Assembly (NCBI GenBank): GCA_038230515.1
Contig: JBBRND010000002.1
Location: 124,001-188,000 of the forward strand
Origin: JAPLDB01 sp038230515
GTDB taxonomy: Bacteria; Bacteroidota; Bacteroidia; AKYH767-A; 2013-40CM-41-45
Length of the DNA: 64,000 bases
Direction of reading: 5' to 3'
Part shown: positions 26,095-35,377 of the stretch, piece after piece
Layout of the letters: every line of letters begins with the position of its first letter
How positions within the stretch are numbered: position 1 is the first letter of the stretch
Notes under the pieces: generated by a model
The model's input: only the letters and a program-made list of their open reading frames with translations
Told to the model about the DNA's origin: nothing
Databases searched by the model: none
Program-made: the position numbers and the translations under genes

Positions 26095-27037
26095 AAAAAA
26101 AATTCCGCTGCTGATTTTAGTTTTCCCATTTTTATCAGCATGTCATTTCGGTCCGGAGAAACCATCGTTTACTGATTTACCTACTTCCGGAGAAATTACA
26201 ATTGTGTGTGATGAATCGTATCAACCGCTCATCTCTGTTGAGTTAGATACATTTCATCACATTTATCAATCTGCAACAGTTCATGTAAAATATTTACCTG
26301 AAGGAGAAGCGTTCAAACAATTAGTGACTAATGATTCTATTCGCCTCATCGTTTCTTCTCGCGAACTAAGTCAGTCAGAGAAAGATTATTTCAACGGACG
26401 GAAACTTATTCCACGCGTTACAAAAGTTGCCGTTGATGCAGTTGCTCTTGTCATCAACGATGAAAATTATGATTCGCTTATCAAGTTTGAGCAATTAAAA
26501 AATATCATCACGGGAAATTTTGTTTCATGGAAACAACTGAATGCACAATCGAAACTCGACAGTTTGGTGCTGGTATTTGATAAAAGCGGTTCGTCAAATG
26601 CGCGTTACTTGCAGCAACTTTTTCATCTTGATAAATCAGCGCTTCCTAAAAACTGGTTTGCTACCAATTCCAATGCAGATGTGGCTGACTACGTGAGCAG
26701 AAATAAAAATGCAATTGGTGTAATCGGTGTGAACTGGATCAGCGATCGCGATGATCCTATGACCGATCAGTTTCTGAGTAATATCCGAGTTGTAGGACTT
26801 TCGCCTCCAGATACCTCTAAATTTGCAAACGAATACTTCAAACCCTATCAGGCATATGTTGCTTTGAAGCAATATCCACTCATCCGTGACGTTTTCGTGA
26901 TAAGCCGCGAAGGGCGCAACGGACTTGGCACTGGCTTTGCAGCATTTGTAGCCGGAGATCAGGGGCAACGTATCATCCGGCTGATGGGGATGCTGCCAGC
27001 AACGATGCCCGTGCGGCTGATACAGGTGAACAGATAA
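26081..27037 (+). CDS. PstS-like phosphate-binding lipoprotein
   Basis: A 318-residue periplasmic-binding-protein-like lipoprotein. The start was placed at the ATG at 26081 because it gives a basic n-region, a hydrophobic core and the lipobox LSAC (MRGRKKKIPLLI...). The mature part resembles PBP-like 2 (PstS family): SGEITIVCDESYQPLI near the start, then LIVSSRELS, VDAVALVINDEN and the FDKSGSSNARYL motif at the ligand site. No pstC, pstA or pstB is adjacent. Its conserved place after tonB suggests a role connected with the TonB system rather than classical phosphate ABC import. Confidence 0.85.
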   Translation: MRGRKKKIPLLILVFPFLSACHFGPEKPSFTDLPTSGEITIVCDESYQPLISVELDTFHHIYQSATVHVKYLPEGEAFKQLVTNDSIRLIVSSRELSQSEKDYFNGRKLIPRVTKVAVDAVALVINDENYDSLIKFEQLKNIITGNFVSWKQLNAQSKLDSLVLVFDKSGSSNARYLQQLFHLDKSALPKNWFATNSNADVADYVSRNKNAIGVIGVNWISDRDDPMTDQFLSNIRVVGLSPPDTSKFANEYFKPYQAYVALKQYPLIRDVFVISREGRNGLGTGFAAFVAGDQGQRIIRLMGMLPATMPVRLIQVNR

Positions 27038-27084
27038 ATGAAATTGTACATTTGAACTTTAAACAACGAATTCTGAATAACGAA

Positions 27085-28881
27085 ATGAAAAAGAATCTTC
27101 CATTATTTTTTATTGCATTGCTAGCAAGTGCTCCATCATTTGCGCAAACGCTGAATGATGCAATTCGTCTTACAGACAATGAACAGTATGAGGCAGCAAC
27201 TTCTGTTTTCAAAATGCTGATTGCAAAAGAACCTACGAACGCCACCAACTATTATTATCTTGGGGAAAATTATTTGCTGAGTGAAATACCTGATTCAGCT
27301 TTGTTTATGTACAATCAAGGGGCGAAAGCGGATCCTGCTAATTTGTTGATCTCAATCGGTCGTGCCAAGTTCGATCTCAACATCTACAGCGTAGCTGAAT
27401 CAAAACGTAATAGCAACATTGCAAACGATGACTATCAAAAAGCAAAAAGTAATTATGACAAGCTCGCTGCAAAAACTCCGGAGGGCGAAGTACACCTGAA
27501 CGAGATGAAAGTTAAAGCTGGTGAAGCGGAGGTAACTCATCAAACTGCTGATGCAAATGTGAAAGACGCAAATATCCTAATTGACGATGCTCTGCTGAAA
27601 GCAGGACCAAAGAATGTACAGATTTTAATTGAAGCCGCTGATGCACTCGTTCATTTTAGAAATAAAGACCTTGACAAAGCAAAATCTCTTCTCGATAAAG
27701 TAGCCTCATTGCAGCCAAAAAATATTGAGATAGATATTCTCTACGGAGATATTTATTCTGAGCTAAACAACGGCACTCTGGCTGCTGACTATTACAACAA
27801 GGCACTTGAACTCGACTTAAAATCAGTAAAAGCGATTGTGAATAAGGGTCGTTTGTATAAAAGATCAACAAACTTTGAAGGCGCTGCTGAAGAATTTAAA
27901 AATGCGATTAAAATTGATAACGGTTTTGCTCCTGCCTACCGTGAACTTGGTGAGTGTTATTACCGCCTCGGAAAATTAGAAGATGCGAAAACGGAGTACA
28001 AAAAATATTTAGAACTTTCAAAAAATAATTGCGGAGCGCGTATTCGTTATGCTTCGTTTCTTTATTTGAGTAAGGACTACGCTGACGCGCTTAATGAAAT
28101 CAGCCAACTGAAAAACACCTGCGATGCAAACAGTCCTACTTTGTTGCGTGTAACGACTTATTCACTTTACGAAACAAAGGACTCTACAAAAGCACTTGCT
28201 GCAGCTCAAAAACTTTTTGAAAAACTTTCTGAAGATAAACTCATCGGGCAGGATTATGAATACTATGGGAAAATTCTTGCTATGAACAAGATGGATTCAT
28301 TAGGCGTTGAAATGCTTCGCAAAGCATACCTGATGGACAACACCCGCTGCGACCTGCTCATTGAAATATGGAAAAGTTATGACAAGATGAAAAAATACGC
28401 TGATGCCGCTGTTGTGCTTCAGGAGAAAATCAAAAACTGCAAATCGCCAACCGTAACAGATTATTTCAATCTCGGCAGAGCATACTTCTTCAACACCGAC
28501 TATGAACTTGCTGATTCTTCTTTTGCAAAAGTGAACGAGCTTTCTCCCACTTATGCGAGTGGATTTTTATGGCGTGCGAAAGCAAACACTTTTATTGATT
28601 CTGTGATGACGCTGGGGTTAGCGAAAGGGCATTACGAGAAGTATATTGAAGTAGCTACTGCTGATTCGATGAATGCAGTGAAATATAAAAACGGTTTGAT
28701 TGAAGCGTATCGTTACCTCGCTGCCTATTATGTAAAGGTTGAAAAGAATTACAGAACTGTTTTGGAATATTTAAACAAAGCCCTTGTTCTCGATCCGGAT
28801 AATCAGGAAGTCAAAGATTGGATTAAGTCACTTGAGTTCGAGATGAATCCAAAAAACAAAAAAAACCTTCAGGCAAAATGA
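27085..28881 (+). CDS. Exported TPR protein at the end of the TonB operon
   Basis: A 598-residue periplasmic protein with the start at the ATG at 27085, which opens a signal peptide (MKKNLPLFFIALLASAPSFAQ). The rest is built from tetratricopeptide repeats through nearly the whole length, for example ATNYYYLGENYLLSEIPDS and GFAPAYRELGECYYRLGKLE. TPR scaffolds mediate protein-protein contacts. Its place 47 bp after the PstS-like gene suggests that it works with the TonB/ExbBD complex. The specific partner is not known. Confidence 0.88.
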   Translation: MKKNLPLFFIALLASAPSFAQTLNDAIRLTDNEQYEAATSVFKMLIAKEPTNATNYYYLGENYLLSEIPDSALFMYNQGAKADPANLLISIGRAKFDLNIYSVAESKRNSNIANDDYQKAKSNYDKLAAKTPEGEVHLNEMKVKAGEAEVTHQTADANVKDANILIDDALLKAGPKNVQILIEAADALVHFRNKDLDKAKSLLDKVASLQPKNIEIDILYGDIYSELNNGTLAADYYNKALELDLKSVKAIVNKGRLYKRSTNFEGAAEEFKNAIKIDNGFAPAYRELGECYYRLGKLEDAKTEYKKYLELSKNNCGARIRYASFLYLSKDYADALNEISQLKNTCDANSPTLLRVTTYSLYETKDSTKALAAAQKLFEKLSEDKLIGQDYEYYGKILAMNKMDSLGVEMLRKAYLMDNTRCDLLIEIWKSYDKMKKYADAAVVLQEKIKNCKSPTVTDYFNLGRAYFFNTDYELADSSFAKVNELSPTYASGFLWRAKANTFIDSVMTLGLAKGHYEKYIEVATADSMNAVKYKNGLIEAYRYLAAYYVKVEKNYRTVLEYLNKALVLDPDNQEVKDWIKSLEFEMNPKNKKNLQAK

Positions 28882-29247
28882 TATTTATTCGATCACAAAC
28901 TAGCCGTTACCTATTAATTTCTGGTTTTATTTTATAGAGAAACAGAAGACATAAACAAATGCACCGTTTTGGGGTGCTAGGAAAACTTAAGGAATTTCAA
29001 TTTGAGAATCAGGGAAATGGAAAACGTGTTTCATAATTAACGTAACCGGCCGTTATAATGAATATAACACCACATTTAACTGGACCACCTCAATTCTCAT
29101 AATTAAAATCCCTTTTTCCTGATAGGCTTTCCCAACTTCATATTCCAATTCCCAAAATCCTCGAGTGACATTCTCGCTTGCCTAGGCATCCATGCATTCT
29201 TCATAATTTGGTTTTCTTAACCATAAATGCGCTATTCCAAGTGCTTT
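28882..29247. other. 366-bp gap with no gene
   Basis: Between the convergent ends of the TonB operon and the SGNH-like gene there is no plausible reading frame. A small stem (GCACC...GGTGC near 28960) lacks a T-tract and is too weak to call a terminator. I see no repeat, tRNA or promoter. Confidence 0.6.
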
Positions 29248-30183
29248 TCATCTTTGTTGAAGATCAATGGGGCGGTCACCATAAAGTGCAAAAATCTTTT
29301 CATTAATCATAGTCATCAACTTTCTCGATGCTTCTAAAGTAAGATGGTCAGGGTTGCTGAATTCTTCCCTGTGAAAGGTTGTATCTTTAGAGAAATTAAA
29401 CAAATTGATTTGGTTTGCCAAAAAAACTGAGTCAAGAGCCTGCGCTGCATCGGAAAGATTTTTTTTTGAAATATATATTTTGAGGCAATCGCATTTAGGA
29501 GTTTGAAAAACGATTACTCTTTTATTGTGGCGCCTGCACTCCCGAAGAATGGAAATGATGTAGCTCAGGTTTTCAGAAAAATATTTTTTTGAAAACCTCC
29601 TTTCAGATATTTCTTCTGCGCGCACTTTACATTCCTCATCTGTAAATGCGTTGGTTTTGCTGGCCTCGGGCGAAATCATAAATTCATTATGACTTCGGTT
29701 GCCGAAAAGATAGTCCAGATCGCGATTAGAGCGGAAGAAATTGCTGCGGGCTAGAATTTTATCCATAATCCGATTGCCGTACATGGTGTCAGCATATTGA
29801 TACATCATGCGGTTCATGTATTGCAATCCTGAAATGGTTTGGTTGAAGCCGAGCAGTTCAGGATCGCAATTGAAGATAACGTATTTCGCCCTGGGCATTT
29901 CTGGTGCAAACCTCTTAAACAATGCCTGCATCCAGAAAAGATCCATACCCCCAATAGTTAGGCAGGCTGTATTAGTATTTTTAGACCTTTTCAATTCCCC
30001 ATTAAGGGGAAGTCCGTGAGAGTTGCTGATTAATATTACTTCAGCCCGTTCTTTCTTGATAAGAAATTCCCCCATAATTCGATCTATTCCATTTTCATAA
30101 TTGCGGAATAAAAATTCCAACAGAAATATAACTGCGATAAGAAAAATCAATCCTGCAAGTATTTCGAGAGTGATTTTTTTCAT
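29248..30183 (-). CDS. Membrane-anchored SGNH-like protein, partner of the O-acyltransferase
   Basis: A 311-residue protein with one N-terminal transmembrane helix (residues ~7-27) and an extracytoplasmic domain. The order of motifs suggests an SGNH/GDSL-type fold related to AlgX/DltD partners of MBOAT enzymes: ILISNSHGLPLNG (nucleophile Ser in SNSHG, residues ~52-56) and a final NPDHLTLEASRKL with Asp and His placed as in the catalytic D-x-x-H. It lies 3 bp after the MBOAT gene on the same strand, which supports joint action in acetylation of a secreted polysaccharide. The exact family name is uncertain. Confidence 0.78.
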   Translation of the reverse strand: MKKITLEILAGLIFLIAVIFLLEFLFRNYENGIDRIMGEFLIKKERAEVILISNSHGLPLNGELKRSKNTNTACLTIGGMDLFWMQALFKRFAPEMPRAKYVIFNCDPELLGFNQTISGLQYMNRMMYQYADTMYGNRIMDKILARSNFFRSNRDLDYLFGNRSHNEFMISPEASKTNAFTDEECKVRAEEISERRFSKKYFSENLSYIISILRECRRHNKRVIVFQTPKCDCLKIYISKKNLSDAAQALDSVFLANQINLFNFSKDTTFHREEFSNPDHLTLEASRKLMTMINEKIFALYGDRPIDLQQR

Positions 30184-30186
30184 TAT

Positions 30187-31626
30187 CTAAAACTGAAAAT
30201 AAATAAATGATTGTTGCTCAAAAACCCCGAAGAGAAGTATCATCACCAGTAAAAAAATAGTAGCTCCATATCGCACGTGAACCCGCGTAACGAACCTTGC
30301 CTTCCAACCTGTTTTATCACTCAAGAAAAACCACTCAGCAGACATTAGTAAAAAAATGAAAACAAAATTCATTACAAAAGAAAATTTAGAAATAATCGGA
30401 AGACCAATGAGGTAGGCAGCATGCAGGTTTGGTAAACTTCGCAACATGCAGTAGGCATCAGGTAGTGATTGAGCGCGTGCTACAAGAAACGAGAGGCAAA
30501 TAAAAATAAATGTAATTGATAAGCTGAACAATGAAATAAGCGTGCTGCCTTTTTTGCGAAAATACTTATTTCTTAATTTTTTTGTAATGATTTCATAAGA
30601 TAAAGCCATCCCATTAAGCAAACCCCACACAACAAAATTTAAACGGGCGCCATGCCATAAACCACAGAGAAGGAATGTGATCATTACAGAATACACAATA
30701 CCCACAAGGCCCCAACTTTTTTTCAAAAAAGATATTGGCTTGAATACGTAATCGAATAACCATGAAGCGAGGGAAATATGCCATCGTTGCCAAAACTCGG
30801 TTACCGATTTAGAAAAAAGCGGTGATCTGAAATTTTCAGTAAGTTCAAAACCCATCACACTTGCAGTTCCGATGGCGATGTCGCAGTAGCCCGAAAAGTC
30901 GCAATAAATCTGAAAAGTGTAAAACAAGGTTGCCCACACAACCGAATAACCGCTGTAAGAATGAGGAAGACCAAAAACAGGATCAACAAAAAATGCAAGG
31001 CGATCTGCAATTACCATTTTCTTGAATAAGCCCCATAGCATTCTGCGTAAACCGTTGCTTACAAGTTCATAATTGAACGAGTGTTGGATTCTTAGTTGCG
31101 GTAACAAATGTTGCGGGCGCTCAATCGGACCCGCCACTAATTGCGGATAAAACATTACATACAATGCAAAAATTCCAAAATGTTTTTCTGCTTTTTGATT
31201 ACCACCATACACTTCAAGTGTATAGCTCATGGATTGAAAAGTATGAAAGCTTAGTCCTATTGGAAGTAAAAATGATAGCACCGGCAAAACCGTCTTTTCG
31301 CTTGGAAGAAAAATTATGTGAGTAACAAGATCATTCAAAAAAGAATAATATTTAAAAAAAGCAAGCATGCCTACATTCACAACAATACTTGCAATAAGAA
31401 AAAATCTTTTTCGCTTATCGGATGCCGCTCTTTCTATTTCGATGGCTGAGAAATAATCAACCGTAATCATAAAAGCGAGAATAAAAATATAAGCAGGCAC
31501 AAAACTCATATAAAAAATACAACTTGCAGCCAAGAGCCATCCCCAGCGAAAACGATGGCTCATTACAAAATACAAGATAGTAACAACCGGAAAAAAGATC
31601 GTGAAGGCAATTGAATTAAAAAGCAT
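30187..31626 (-). CDS. MBOAT family O-acyltransferase (AlgI-like)
   Basis: A 479-residue membrane protein with about 10 helices, matching AlgI/DltB-type MBOAT proteins over its full length. The conserved block QLVAGPIERPQHLLPQL and the FSGYCDIAIGTASVMGFEL stretch are clear, as are FWQRWHISLASWLFDYVFKP and the catalytic His in LLCGLWHGARLNFVVWG. Such proteins move acyl groups, usually acetyl, across the inner membrane for modification of cell-surface glycans. It forms a two-gene unit with the SGNH-like gene. The acceptor polysaccharide is unknown. Confidence 0.93.
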   Translation of the reverse strand: MLFNSIAFTIFFPVVTILYFVMSHRFRWGWLLAASCIFYMSFVPAYIFILAFMITVDYFSAIEIERAASDKRKRFFLIASIVVNVGMLAFFKYYSFLNDLVTHIIFLPSEKTVLPVLSFLLPIGLSFHTFQSMSYTLEVYGGNQKAEKHFGIFALYVMFYPQLVAGPIERPQHLLPQLRIQHSFNYELVSNGLRRMLWGLFKKMVIADRLAFFVDPVFGLPHSYSGYSVVWATLFYTFQIYCDFSGYCDIAIGTASVMGFELTENFRSPLFSKSVTEFWQRWHISLASWLFDYVFKPISFLKKSWGLVGIVYSVMITFLLCGLWHGARLNFVVWGLLNGMALSYEIITKKLRNKYFRKKGSTLISLFSLSITFIFICLSFLVARAQSLPDAYCMLRSLPNLHAAYLIGLPIISKFSFVMNFVFIFLLMSAEWFFLSDKTGWKARFVTRVHVRYGATIFLLVMILLFGVFEQQSFIYFQF

Positions 31627-31660
31627 CTGATTGAATTCGGTCTTTTATAATAACATGGGT

Positions 31661-32815
31661 TTATTTACAAATCCCTAGCGCACCATCTAAAATATATTCA
31701 ACATCCAGCGGGTGCCTGTTCACCTGAATTTTTTCGCGTTGCTTGCCAAGGCGAACAACGATCATCCGCTCATTGGGAATTACAAAAACATATTGCCCGA
31801 GTAATCCGCGCATGTAAAAAATATCATGCCCGTTGTAGTTCATCAGCCACCATTGGTAGCCGTAAGTTGTAACGTGAGAAGTGGAGTCATCATCATAAAG
31901 AAGATTGTTCGGAGTCAATGCCTGTTTTACAAATTCTTTTGAGATGATTTGTTTCCCGGCCCAACTGCCGCTGTCCAGCATGAGTTTACCAATTCGCGCA
32001 AAGTCGCGTGCATTGGAGTAAATGCAGCAGTATGCCTTCTCGTGCCCTTCAACATGATCAAGCGACCACTGTGCAGGAAGTTCGGCACCGATGCGGCTCC
32101 ACATTTTTTCTGAAGCATAATCAGCAATATGTTTGCCCGTTGCTTTCTCTAAGATAAAAGCAAGTAACTGTGTGTCGCCACTTTTGTAGCTCCAAATTTT
32201 TCCGGGTTCATTCACCATCTTCACCTCTTTGTGAAGCAATTTTTCAAGATCACTTCCATAGTACGCTTTGGTGGTGATTGAAAATAAACTCGAATAACTT
32301 TCGTCCCAACTGCTGCCGCTGCTCATCATCAGCACATCGCGGATGGTAGTTTTTGCTTCTTTGTAATCCTCGAGATAATTTCCAATCGGCTCGTCTAATG
32401 ATTTAATTTCCCCTTCATCAGATGCAATGCCGATCAGCAAACCGATCACACTCTTTGCCATCGAAAAAGAATTGCTTAATGATTTTTCAGAATAGTGATC
32501 CCAATATTCTTCATAACGGATTGAATCATTTTTAATAACGAGGTAAGAAACGGTTTCAAGTTTTTCCAGTTCGGCTCTTACGCTGTCAGGCAATTTACCT
32601 TTGTTGTAATCACTTGAAATAAGCCACGGCTGAGGTGTTCCGTTATTTACTGTGCGGGTTGAGAACAAATCAAGGTCATCAATATTTACGTAGTTGTAGA
32701 TAAGCGTCTTGTACATGTAGCTGTTACCGGTAATGAGGATGGCGATGTTCATGCTGATGAACAAAACCAGAAGCCCCAAAAGGAGCAAAGCCCACCACTT
32801 GTATTTTCTTTTCAT
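31661..32815 (-). CDS. Serine hydrolase, beta-lactamase/class C-like
   Basis: A 384-residue protein with an N-terminal transmembrane anchor (residues ~7-28). It has a penicillin-binding-protein-like hydrolase domain. The nucleophile motif S-x-x-K is present in SNSFSMAKSVIGLLIGIA, the Tyr motif Y-x-S in WSYKSGDTQLLAFIL, and the third, less conserved box near GLLGQYVFVIPNERMIVV. This is the pattern of the 6-aminohexanoate-oligomer hydrolase (NylB)/esterase branch rather than of true beta-lactamases. The physiological substrate is unknown. It is 34 bp upstream of the MBOAT gene on the same strand and may be co-transcribed. Confidence 0.88.
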   Translation of the reverse strand: MKRKYKWWALLLLGLLVLFISMNIAILITGNSYMYKTLIYNYVNIDDLDLFSTRTVNNGTPQPWLISSDYNKGKLPDSVRAELEKLETVSYLVIKNDSIRYEEYWDHYSEKSLSNSFSMAKSVIGLLIGIASDEGEIKSLDEPIGNYLEDYKEAKTTIRDVLMMSSGSSWDESYSSLFSITTKAYYGSDLEKLLHKEVKMVNEPGKIWSYKSGDTQLLAFILEKATGKHIADYASEKMWSRIGAELPAQWSLDHVEGHEKAYCCIYSNARDFARIGKLMLDSGSWAGKQIISKEFVKQALTPNNLLYDDDSTSHVTTYGYQWWLMNYNGHDIFYMRGLLGQYVFVIPNERMIVVRLGKQREKIQVNRHPLDVEYILDGALGICK

Positions 32816-32869
32816 GTTGGAAAATTAAAAATGATTCGCAGAGAATAAGATGATGAAGCGGAAAAGTTT

Positions 32870-33606
32870 TCAAGAACTCTTCGTCTCCATTTCAACTAAA
32901 TTCATTTCAAAAAGTTCAGTAAGATGTTTCTTTACTTTCTCCTTCACTTCGCTCATCTCAACTTTTTTTCCTAATTCCTTTTCGAGGGAGGTTACTGCCT
33001 TGTCCCGGATGCCGCACGGAACAATGTTGTTGAAATAAGAAAGATCCGTGTTCACATTAAAGGCGAAGCCGTGCATCGTTATCCATCGCGAGCAACGAAC
33101 TCCGAACGCAGCAATTTTTCGCACATGTATTTTATCTTCAGCATCTAGCCAAACTCCTGTCAGTCCCGGAATTCTTCCGCCTTCGATATTGTATTCACGC
33201 AATGTTCTAAGGATTGCCTCTTCAAGATAGCGCAGATACTTATGAATGTCCGTGAAAAAAATTTCAAGATCGAGAATGGGGTAACCCACCAACTGCCCTG
33301 GACCATGGTAGGTAATGTCTCCTCCGCGGTTGATGTGAAAATATTCGGCATCATTTTTTTCAGTTGATCATCGTTGATTAAAAGATGAGTTTCTTTTCCT
33401 GATTTTCCAAGAGTATAAACGTGCGGGTGTTCGCAGAAAAAAAGAAAGTTGGCAGTTGGCATCACGAATGGTCGGGAGGAGTCGGCAGCGCAGTTTCGGC
33501 TTTCAACTTTTATTTTTACAATTTTAGCGTGCGTGCTTTCCTGCAAGTCCCATGCTTCCATGTATGTGATCAATCCTAAATCTTTAAAAACAACTTCGCG
33601 GTTCAT
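32870..33606 (-). pseudogene. lipB: lipB, lipoyl(octanoyl) transferase, interrupted by a frameshift
   Basis: Two overlapping frames together give a complete LipB, the enzyme that moves octanoyl groups from ACP to lipoate-dependent enzymes. The first frame (start 33606) holds HPHVYTLGKSGKETHLLIN. The second holds the substrate loop INRGGDITYHGPGQLVGYP, then GVWLDAEDKIHVRKIAAFGV with the catalytic Lys, and MHGFAFNVNTDLSYF with the catalytic Cys downstream in VPCGI. The break lies in a run of seven A residues (minus strand; 33354-33360). One more A would restore the frame exactly. The lesion could be a mutation, a sequencing error in the homopolymer, or a site of -1 ribosomal or transcriptional slippage. 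Confidence 0.9.
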
Positions 33607-33691
33607 ATCAATTCAACTGTTGAATCTGTATTTTTTATTAACTGAAAAAATGCGAGATAACTTTTTTAATTTAAGTAAGGTATAACACTCC

Positions 33692-34276
33692 ATGAAACAT
33701 TGGTTATCCTCATTTCTTATTCTTTTCGCTCTCACACTTCATGCAAATGTAGCTGAAAGATATTACGCCACTTCAAGCGGCAAGGCATCCTTTACTTCTG
33801 ATGCTCCGTTGGAACTTATCTCTGCATCTACAGAACAGATGACAGGATTGATTGATCCGCTGAGAAGAACTTTCGCTTTTAATATTCCCATAAAATCATT
33901 TGACGGATTCAACTGCTCATTGCAACGTGATCACTTCAACGAGAAATTTATGGAGAGTGATAAATATCCCGATGCAACTTTCACAGGCAAGCTCCCTTTC
34001 GATTTTGAAGAGCTGAAAAAAGGAATGCAGACAATAAATGTATTCGGAGTTTTGAAAATACATGGGGTTCAAAAAGAGCGGACGATCAAAGTAAACGTAT
34101 TCGTTGCCGACCAAATGCTTATTCTTGATTCGAAATTTTCTGTGCCTCTCGAAGATCACTATATTGAAGTGCCGAGTATACTCGGTGCAAAAATTGCGAC
34201 CGAAATAAAAATTGAAGTGAAGGCAATTATGAAACTCAAGTTTGAAGTTCTTGAGAGTGCTTCTATAAAAAATTAA
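33692..34276 (+). CDS. YceI family protein, exported
   Basis: A 194-residue protein with a signal peptide (residues 1-~20, FALTLHA). The YceI lipocalin-like fold is recognisable from GKASFTSDAPLELISAST, then FAFNIPIKSFDGF, and the SDKYPDATFTGKL stretch typical of the family. YceI proteins bind isoprenoid or other lipids in the periplasm. The role in this organism is not known. Its last 4 bp overlap the convergent isomerase gene. It is divergent from lipB. Confidence 0.92.
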   Translation: MKHWLSSFLILFALTLHANVAERYYATSSGKASFTSDAPLELISASTEQMTGLIDPLRRTFAFNIPIKSFDGFNCSLQRDHFNEKFMESDKYPDATFTGKLPFDFEELKKGMQTINVFGVLKIHGVQKERTIKVNVFVADQMLILDSKFSVPLEDHYIEVPSILGAKIATEIKIEVKAIMKLKFEVLESASIKN

Positions 34277-35265
34277 ATTTTAGCTAACTCGCCTTTCAAC
34301 TCGTTGATCACATTGATCTCTGAGGCATCCACACTGTTTTTGTCAGCGAGGTAGCACGAAACCCAATCCGTAAGATTGATCAGGTAGATACTTTGTTCGA
34401 GCATAGAATTTCCTTTGCTCCACAATTCGTAAACGTGCGGAGTGTATTTCGCCAAAACCTTTTTATTTATTTCGATGCGTGCCTGCGAACGCGAGAAGTC
34501 ACTTTTATTTCGAAGAAGTAGAACCGCTATCTGTTCCGTTCCTCCTGCCCAGCCAACTAATTCATTGTGATTCATTTCAGGAATAATGTTATGCCAGCAT
34601 AACATTTTGCTGTTTTCATTTATCTGCTGACGGATACGCGTAGCCACTCCGTTGTAACCGTCCACTGCATAGATCACGGGAGTTTTCTTGTAAAGAAAAT
34701 CTGTGATTGCCATCGATTCTTTTTTTATTGCTTCTTCTTCCTTAGTGATCAACTCAATGGCCAACTGAAGTTGACTTTTAAAAGCATCACCGATCAGTTT
34801 TAATTTATTCAGCACAAAAAATAATTGAGTTAGCGAATAGCCAAGGCAGGAACGCGGAGGCATTCCCGAGGGTATTAGTATTGCATCAAAATTATTTTGC
34901 TTCGCGATCTCAGCAATTTTTCCGCCTGATGTAATGCAAACAATTTTCGCTTTGCGTTTCATCGCTTCTTCCATTGCATACAACGTTTCCTCTGTGTTGC
35001 CCGAATAAGAACAAGCAATCACCAACGTATTTTCATTTACGAAGGCAGGAAGAAAATAATCTTTGTTTACTGAAATAGGAACGGAACATTCGCTTGCTGC
35101 AATTTCAGAAACGATTGTTCCTCCAATACCACTTCCACCTAACCCTGTAACTACACAATTTCGGATTTCGGATTTCGGATTATTGACTAAACAGCCGTTG
35201 CCGATTACTAACGCTTCTTTAAGTTGATTTGGGAAATTCTGAACCAACTGCTTCATATCACTCAT
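34273..35265 (-). CDS. Bifunctional phosphoglucose/phosphomannose isomerase
   Basis: A 330-residue SIS-domain protein of the PGI/PMI type (TIGR02128 family), which interconverts fructose-6-phosphate with glucose-6-phosphate and mannose-6-phosphate. Evidence: VVTGLGGSGIGGTIVSEI as the phosphate-binding loop, CSYSGNTEETLYAMEEA as the second SIS loop, and IPSGMPPRSCLGYSLTQLF and MNHNELVGWAGG, which hold the usual catalytic residues. The length is normal. It overlaps the convergent yceI stop by 4 bp. Confidence 0.93.
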   Translation of the reverse strand: MSDMKQLVQNFPNQLKEALVIGNGCLVNNPKSEIRNCVVTGLGGSGIGGTIVSEIAASECSVPISVNKDYFLPAFVNENTLVIACSYSGNTEETLYAMEEAMKRKAKIVCITSGGKIAEIAKQNNFDAILIPSGMPPRSCLGYSLTQLFFVLNKLKLIGDAFKSQLQLAIELITKEEEAIKKESMAITDFLYKKTPVIYAVDGYNGVATRIRQQINENSKMLCWHNIIPEMNHNELVGWAGGTEQIAVLLLRNKSDFSRSQARIEINKKVLAKYTPHVYELWSKGNSMLEQSIYLINLTDWVSCYLADKNSVDASEINVINELKGELAKI

Positions 35266-35348
35266 TGAAGAAATTTTTTTTGAGGCGGCAAATATAGAGA
35301 TATTCAGCAGGCAGAAAATTGATTATGCCCAACACTGAAGTCCTTTTT

Positions 35349-35356
35349 TACCTTTG
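35349..35356 (+). promoter_or_regulatory. -7 box for lysS
   Basis: TACCTTTG is an exact -7 box 21 bp before the ATG at 35378. It shows that the TTG at 35354 inside it cannot be the start codon. Confidence 0.65.
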
Positions 35357-35377
35357 TCATCCTTTTTTACAATCACT

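Noticed and set aside
35354..35377. Upstream TTG start of lysS
   Set aside because: It lies inside the -7 promoter box TACCTTTG. The ATG at 35378 gives the family-typical N-terminus.
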